Assembly: GCF_017591435.1 (NCBI RefSeq)
Contig: NW_025541370.1
Location: forward strand, 165,733-229,732
Source of the DNA: Portunus trituberculatus
Taxonomy: Eukaryota > Arthropoda > Malacostraca > Decapoda > Portunidae
Reading direction: 5' to 3'
DNA: 64,000 nt
Of this stretch, positions 59,840 to 64,000 are shown piece after piece. Below the pieces are notes generated by a model. The model was not told the origin of the DNA. It searched no databases and saw only the letters and a program-made list of their open reading frames with translations. The stretch's first letter is position 1. The number at the start of each line of letters is the position of its first letter. The position numbers and the translations under genes were made by a program.

Positions 59840-59949
59840 CAGCTTGGCAGTGCTTGGTGACCTCGGGGTTGGACACACAGCTGTGACCTTTCTTCCACTT
59901 GTGACCTCGCCCGCTGGTCTTCCGCAACACCCGCCTGGCCATCCTGTAC
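59838..59949 (-). pseudogene. RRP12: RRP12-like first coding exon, broken by (GA)n
   Basis: The minus strand has an acceptor (CTCTCTCCCCCACAG just above 59949), a few bases, then ATGG in good start context at 59943. The frame reads MARRVLRKTSGRGH, KWKKGHSCVSNPEVTKH and CQAAR. The pattern W-K-K-G-H-S-x-x-S-N-P-(x4)-H-x-x-A-A-R matches the N-terminus of RRP12, a HEAT-repeat protein of nucleolar pre-rRNA processing and ribosomal subunit export. In that family R is followed by SRFF; here the frame runs straight into a (GA)n tract coding Glu-Arg and stops. No donor is visible, and no HEAT-repeat exon was found in the window. Either a gene fragment, or a true first exon whose end has been overrun by a microsatellite. 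Confidence 0.6.
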
Positions 59950-60155
59950 CTGTGGGGGAGAGAGGTCATTAGTTGGGGGCAAGACAGGGGGGGGGAGAGA
60001 GGGGTCAAGTAATAGATTAAGGTGAAATACTATTAAAATTTTTACACACTGACTTGGGGGAGAGATTGTGGGTGGCAGAGGGGGAGGGGGGCAGTTATTG
60101 GAGGAGAGATGGGGAAGGGGGGTAGAGGGTCACACAGTTTATTTATATTTAAAGC

Positions 60156-60156
<1 letters not shown>
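59950..60156. other. G-rich stretch upstream of the RRP12-like exon
   Basis: Several GGGGGAG runs on the plus strand (59955-60120) make this the C-rich pyrimidine side of the minus-strand acceptor. They are potential G-quadruplex sequences. No gene. Confidence 0.5.

Positions 60157-60208
<52 letters not shown>
60157..60208. repeat. (CA)n microsatellite
   Basis: A pure CA tract. Confidence 0.95.
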
Positions 60209-60209
<1 letters not shown>

Positions 60210-60255
60210 ACACACTCGACATATTCTCGCGGAAATTAATAATAAAAGGCTATTA

Positions 60256-60370
60256 TCAATTTCCGATAGGCCTACAACTAACCTAACCTATTATTCATTT
60301 CTGATAGGCCTATATCTAACCTAACCTATTTTTCATTTCCAATAGGCCTACACCTAACCTAACCTAACAA
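60256..60370. repeat. ~40 bp minisatellite with CCTAA telomere-like units
   Basis: Three units of ATTTCCGATAGGCCTACAAC, then CTAACCTAACCTATT. CCTAACCTAA is the complement of the arthropod telomere pentamer TTAGG. It is too short for a telomere. Confidence 0.8.
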
Positions 60371-60429
60371 GAAACACAATAATTTCCAAACATTTCAAGA
60401 TCATGCCTTTGGTGTTACTGCAGTAAGAA

Positions 60430-60605
60430 CCAACACACCACACACCACTACACATACCACACGCCACTACACACACCACACCACACACCATACACCACAC
60501 CACACACCAATACACACATCACACACCATACACACACACACACCATACACCATACGTGACTACACACCACACCACACACCACTCTACACACTCTCACGGC
60601 CCACA
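60430..60605. repeat. CACACCA-rich low-complexity tract
   Basis: Degenerate ACACACCACAC and CCATACACC units. No gene. Confidence 0.8.
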
Positions 60606-60648
60606 TCACAAGTGAAAAATTAATAATAACCTTAAGACAGAATGTAGG

Positions 60649-61492
60649 TAGGCCTATGAGGTTATATTTGAGGCCCCGCGTGCTATAGTATACCCAAGCG
60701 CCATCCTGCTCAAATTTGAGATAATGCTATCACACGGTCAATCAGACCATATACTTTCATGTGGACGAGGTGGATGTGAAGAAATACAAGATAATATACG
60801 CGAAAAACCCAATAGAAATTTCTTGGGTTTACGTCTTTAGCACTCTACACACGTATTTTTATGCAGTGCGCGAGGTAAAGTATACACAAGCGCCATTCCC
60901 GTGACAATAGACAAAGCAGCCTGCTTTTCGCGCATGCTAAAGTATACCCATGCGACATAAGCAGCGTGAATAGTCTCGTCCCCAGCCTCTAGTGCAAGCT
61001 ATAGTATTACTCCCGCTCTCGTCCCGAGCTTGAGTTTTTGCTTACAAGCTTGCCATGCAGCACGTGTTGCTCTTAACATATTTATAACATTCAGAAAATA
61101 AATTATAAAAAAATATTTTATGGCAATAGCTTAACAAAATCATTATCAAACACTCTATTGACACTCACCATCATTGTACAACATAAAAGAACACGCTAAC
61201 CTCTGCCAGGTGTAATGGTTCTTGCATAAAATGAAAACTTTTTTGCCAATTCCTCGTCTTTTTTGGTTAATGATGGGGGGGAGGGGGAGTGCATCTTAAC
61301 AAAAAGTTGATGGAGCAAAGTAGAGATGATAGGCTTCAGGATGATGCAAACCCCATTGCCCTAGGTGTAATACTCTTCATGATATCGATCTTTAAAAAAA
61401 AAAAAAACTTTGAACTCGATTTCTGAGACTTTTTAAAAATGGTGGATGGGTATACTACAGTACGCGCGGCCTCATTTATACTCATAGGCCTA
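60649..61492. mobile_element. 844 bp element with ~45 bp terminal inverted repeats (MITE-like)
   Basis: The left end (60649-60695) begins TAGGCCTATGAG and ends CTATAGTATACCC. The right end (61448-61492) is its reverse complement with about 40 of 45 bases matching and a 2-base gap. Three internal copies of the terminal motif (GCTAAAGTATACCCATGCG type) lie subterminally at about 60867-60896, 60929-60958 and 60992-61015. No open frame suggests a transposase. A clear target-site duplication is not obvious. It could be a non-autonomous DNA transposon or a foldback element. I do not recognise the family. Confidence 0.6.
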
Positions 61493-61579
61493 ACAGTGGA
61501 TAGATTAGGTCACAGTAAGGTCAGGTAAGGTCACAATAGGCAACAATTAAACATAACAAAAAAACACCAAGAATAAGAT

Positions 61580-62140
61580 AAAAATAAATAATAATAATAA
61601 TAAAAACCAGACGTCCATCAGACCAGCCCTTGACACGACACACTGCTAGTACACCTGTTTGACACGATACACCCTGCCACCTCATAATGCACCCAAACAC
61701 TCCTAAAACTTACTAGAAACACCAATTATACACCAAATCACCCTCACACACACCCAAAACACCCCTAACAAACACCCACACACCTTAAAAAACTCAGAAC
61801 TACCCCAAAATACACTCAAAACACCTTGCAACACATCAAAATTCCGGAAAATACACCCAAAACGCACTATATACACCCAGTACACACCGAAATCACTTAA
61901 AACACTCAAAACTGCCCCAAAACACACTCAAAACACCATGCAACACCTCAAATTGCCCCCAGAACCCACTCAAAACATGCCAGTACTCAAATACACCTCC
62001 ACACCACACTCAAGGCACGTCAAATACACACGATATATACCCAAAACACCCTTATAATACGCCCAAACACCCTGCAACACACTTAAAACGTCCCAAATGT
62101 GTCCCAAATCCAACACTATGCATTATAAAGAACGTTAGGA
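61580..62140. repeat. (AAT)n and CACCCAAAAC-type low-complexity stretch
   Basis: (AATA)n at 61585-61605, then degenerate ACACCCAAAACACC sequence. It is the positional equivalent of 5110-5530. Confidence 0.65.
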
Positions 62141-62157
62141 TTAAAAGGGACACTTAC

Positions 62158-62275
62158 CTAAATATTACACCTTGGCTCCTTCTCCTATTCCACCTCTATT
62201 TCTCGTTTCTTCTTCGTCCTCCTTCTTTGTTTCTCCTTCTTCTTCCTTCTGTTGCTTCCGTCTTGACGTCTGAGC
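62158..62275 (-). pseudogene. Lys/Arg-rich exon-like block, diverged paralogue
   Basis: 118 nt bounded on the minus strand by the acceptor TGTTTCTAG and donor ATTTAG then GTAAGTG, both conserved with 5560-5668. The frame reads LRRQDGSNRRKKKEKQRRR, then TKKKREIEVE, and then a stop not shared with the other copies. Length differs by 9 nt (three codons), an in-frame indel. A second diverged block follows at about 62310-62450. Confidence 0.35.
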
Positions 62276-63120
62276 CTAGAAACACATCAAAACACAAGAT
62301 ATTAGACAAAATATTGAGGATAAGGTGGGTGACTTAAGTATTGTGACTTGGCTTCTCCTCCTCTTCCTTCTCTCTTTCTCCTTCCTTCCTTCTTATCCTC
62401 CTTTATTTCTCCTTTCTACTTCCTTCTGCTACTAGTATCTACACACCTGAACCCAGAAACACACGAAAACACGCAGGAATCACCAGATATTAGGCAAAAT
62501 ATTGACGAACTGCGAGTTTGGAAAAGAGGCGGCAGCCCGGGGCGATAGGGAGTCACCACCTGGGCTGTGGTCATCACAAGAGAACGGGAGCGGGGGTGAC
62601 TCGGCTAAATTACGTAAATCATTTCATTTTAAAAATGACTTTTAGAAAAAACAAAGCCACGGCCGAATGCTTGTTATTTTATGACGTGATAAATAGTAAA
62701 ACTAAGTTTAAAAATATCAAAACAACTCCAGCTTAACTAGTTCTCAAAATATGTCTAAATTAAGTATGCTAAATATAAAACAACATTCAAACTCATAAAT
62801 CTGCTAAAACGCCCTGCAAAGTCAAACCATTTTCACTTGGCGAGTGTTTTACCACATTTGAGGGAGTGTGAGGTATCTTTCAAGGCATTCCACAGCGAGT
62901 TACACCGAGAACCACAAACGTCACCAAATAAAATAAAGAAAAATAAGACGTTTTTTCAACACCACCAAACACCATTTCAAAGTCCACATATTTCACTCAA
63001 TAGATTGATTTCACGCTTAAAACAGGACAGCCGATCCTTTGATACCACAAAGGCCCACTTATACCTTCAAATAAGAAACCTCAAAATTCGAGGGGGAAAA
63101 TTTGGACCGTTGAAAAGCCT

Positions 63121-63372
63121 TTAACACACGCCATAAAACACCACTAAACGCCACATATTTACCCAACACAGGCGCGCAACACACTTCAAACACAACGAAA
63201 CATTTATACAAACCATAAAAACACACCATGGAAGCGTAATATTACTCTCACGAAATATTAGAAAAAAGTATTGGACCGAGCAGGCTGCCGGGGGGGGAGT
63301 ATGGCGGGGGACCGGAGGGGTAGGTAACATCCGGGGACCTGGAGGCGGGAACAGCGGCGGCGCGGGGTCCAT
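63121..63372 (-). CDS. Open frame, diverged counterpart of 6520-6951
   Basis: 83 residues: proline-rich start (MDPAPPLFPPPGPRMLPTP), then NITLPWCVFMV, SLCLKCVARLCWVNM and WRLVVFYGVC. The hydrophobic block aligns without gaps to the copy A frame. No family, no splice evidence. Confidence 0.2.
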   Translation of the reverse strand: MDPAPPLFPPPGPRMLPTPPVPRHTPPPAACSVQYFFLIFRESNITLPWCVFMVCINVSLCLKCVARLCWVNMWRLVVFYGVC

Positions 63373-64000
63373 ATGTTGCCTTTAAAATCTCACCACAACA
63401 AAATGAAGCTATGTCGGGAAGAAATGACCATGGGAGATGAAATAGTAGACTGGTGGGTGCACTCTGGCACATGTATGGCTCACTGTATGTGAGTGAAGGA
63501 CGCAAATAACAACGGCGAATATACACAACTTGCCTCTATGACCGCTTGTTTACCTAATCACCTTTACAAATCTGGGTACAGTTCGAGGTATTTTCACTCC
63601 CGTAGGTAAATGGAGGCCCAAGATAAGCGAATGGCCTTAAACACACCTTGAGTAAGTGAAGGAGGGGTGTGGTGAAGGCTGCAGGTCAGGGTGGCTTGCC
63701 TTGCACTGCTGGTTCACTCTTGTCTTGCCGCTTGTGCTGCTAAAAACTGCCTGGGAATATGATAACACTTCACTTCATTGTGTGTGTGTGTGTGTTTAGC
63801 TTGGTTCTGTGTGTGTTTTGAGTATCTATGGCTGTGCGTGAATGCGTCTGGGTGTGTAGATAGACTGAGCAGTAAACACCAAGACCAGCGCCACCACCAC
63901 TGTATGTGCGTGAAGGTTGTGCTGTCTGTACGGTACACAACTGTCAATGATAACTCCCCATTACTACAGCTATTATTAATGGGACATAATGGTTATTCTC

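Larger units (their letters stand above)
61660..63900. repeat. Older diverged paralogue of 5200-7200
   Basis: Collinear matches in the same order and orientation: the lysine-rich blocks (62158-62450), GGCTAAATTACGTAA and GCCACGGCCGAATGCTTG (62600-62675), CAAACACAACGAAACAT with ACACACCATGGAAGCGTAAT (63185-63245), AAAAAAGTATTGGA near a GC-rich run (63255-63300), and TTCACTTCATTGTGTGTGTG (63765-63795). Divergence is clearly greater than between A and B. Confidence 0.8.

Noticed and set aside
59581..60008. Longer minus-strand frames extending the RRP12-like exon on both sides
   Set aside because: The left extension is GA-microsatellite Glu-Arg, and the right extension crosses a strong splice acceptor; only the part between them matches RRP12.

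Overview
This is eukaryotic, repeat-dominated DNA, most likely from a decapod crustacean such as a crab. The evidence is indirect: intron-style splice sites around short exon-like blocks, several decayed non-LTR retrotransposon (LINE) families whose 3' ends run into (CA)n, a SINE with a tRNA-Val-like head, very abundant dinucleotide repeats and short TTAGG-like tracts. No complete protein-coding gene, operon, CRISPR array or intact autonomous transposon is visible.

Two runs of exactly 500 N (22378-22877 and 55031-55530) divide the window into three contigs. Contig 1 (1-22377) carries copy A of a long segment (about 690-19450), then satellite DNA. Contig 2 (22878-55030) starts with a repeat of contig 1's right end (19826-21737 matches 22878-24817). 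It continues as a large satellite field (to 37260), then copy B of the long segment (37430-50790), then more satellite. Contig 3 (55531-64000) starts with a third copy of the LINE/SINE part (55531-58770 matches 47551-50790), then enters sequence not seen elsewhere here. A and B are in direct orientation and nearly identical base by base, but differ by several large indels: 5.2 kb with a LINE present only in A, a 0.75 kb LINE insertion only in B, and SINEs at different places. They could be a young segmental duplication or two haplotypes scaffolded in series.

The satellite field holds two families. Sat2 has a ~160 bp monomer organised as a five-monomer ~800 bp higher-order repeat (33352-37020). 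Sat1 has ~340 bp AT-rich monomers arranged both forward and inverted, forming a ~1.46 kb higher-order repeat (26410-33350). They alternate along the window, which would fit heterochromatin or a centromere-flanking position (inference).

Possible gene remnants are few. A 160-nt exon resembling the DUF4806 domain lies at 1619-1778 and again at 38371-38530. A 153-nt phase-0 exon-like block with a single stop lies on the minus strand (2957-3109 and 39235-39387, partial at 19451-19514). Lysine/arginine-rich blocks with good splice sites lie on the minus strand (5560-5668, 41845-41953, 62158-62275). A start-codon exon resembling the N-terminus of the ribosome-biogenesis protein RRP12 lies on the minus strand at 59838-59949 and is broken by a (GA)n tract. 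An 844 bp element with ~45 bp terminal inverted repeats (60649-61492) and a foldback palindrome around (AT)n (8539-8890) are the clearest unexplained structures. The right end (61600-64000) is an older, diverged paralogue of 5200-7200.
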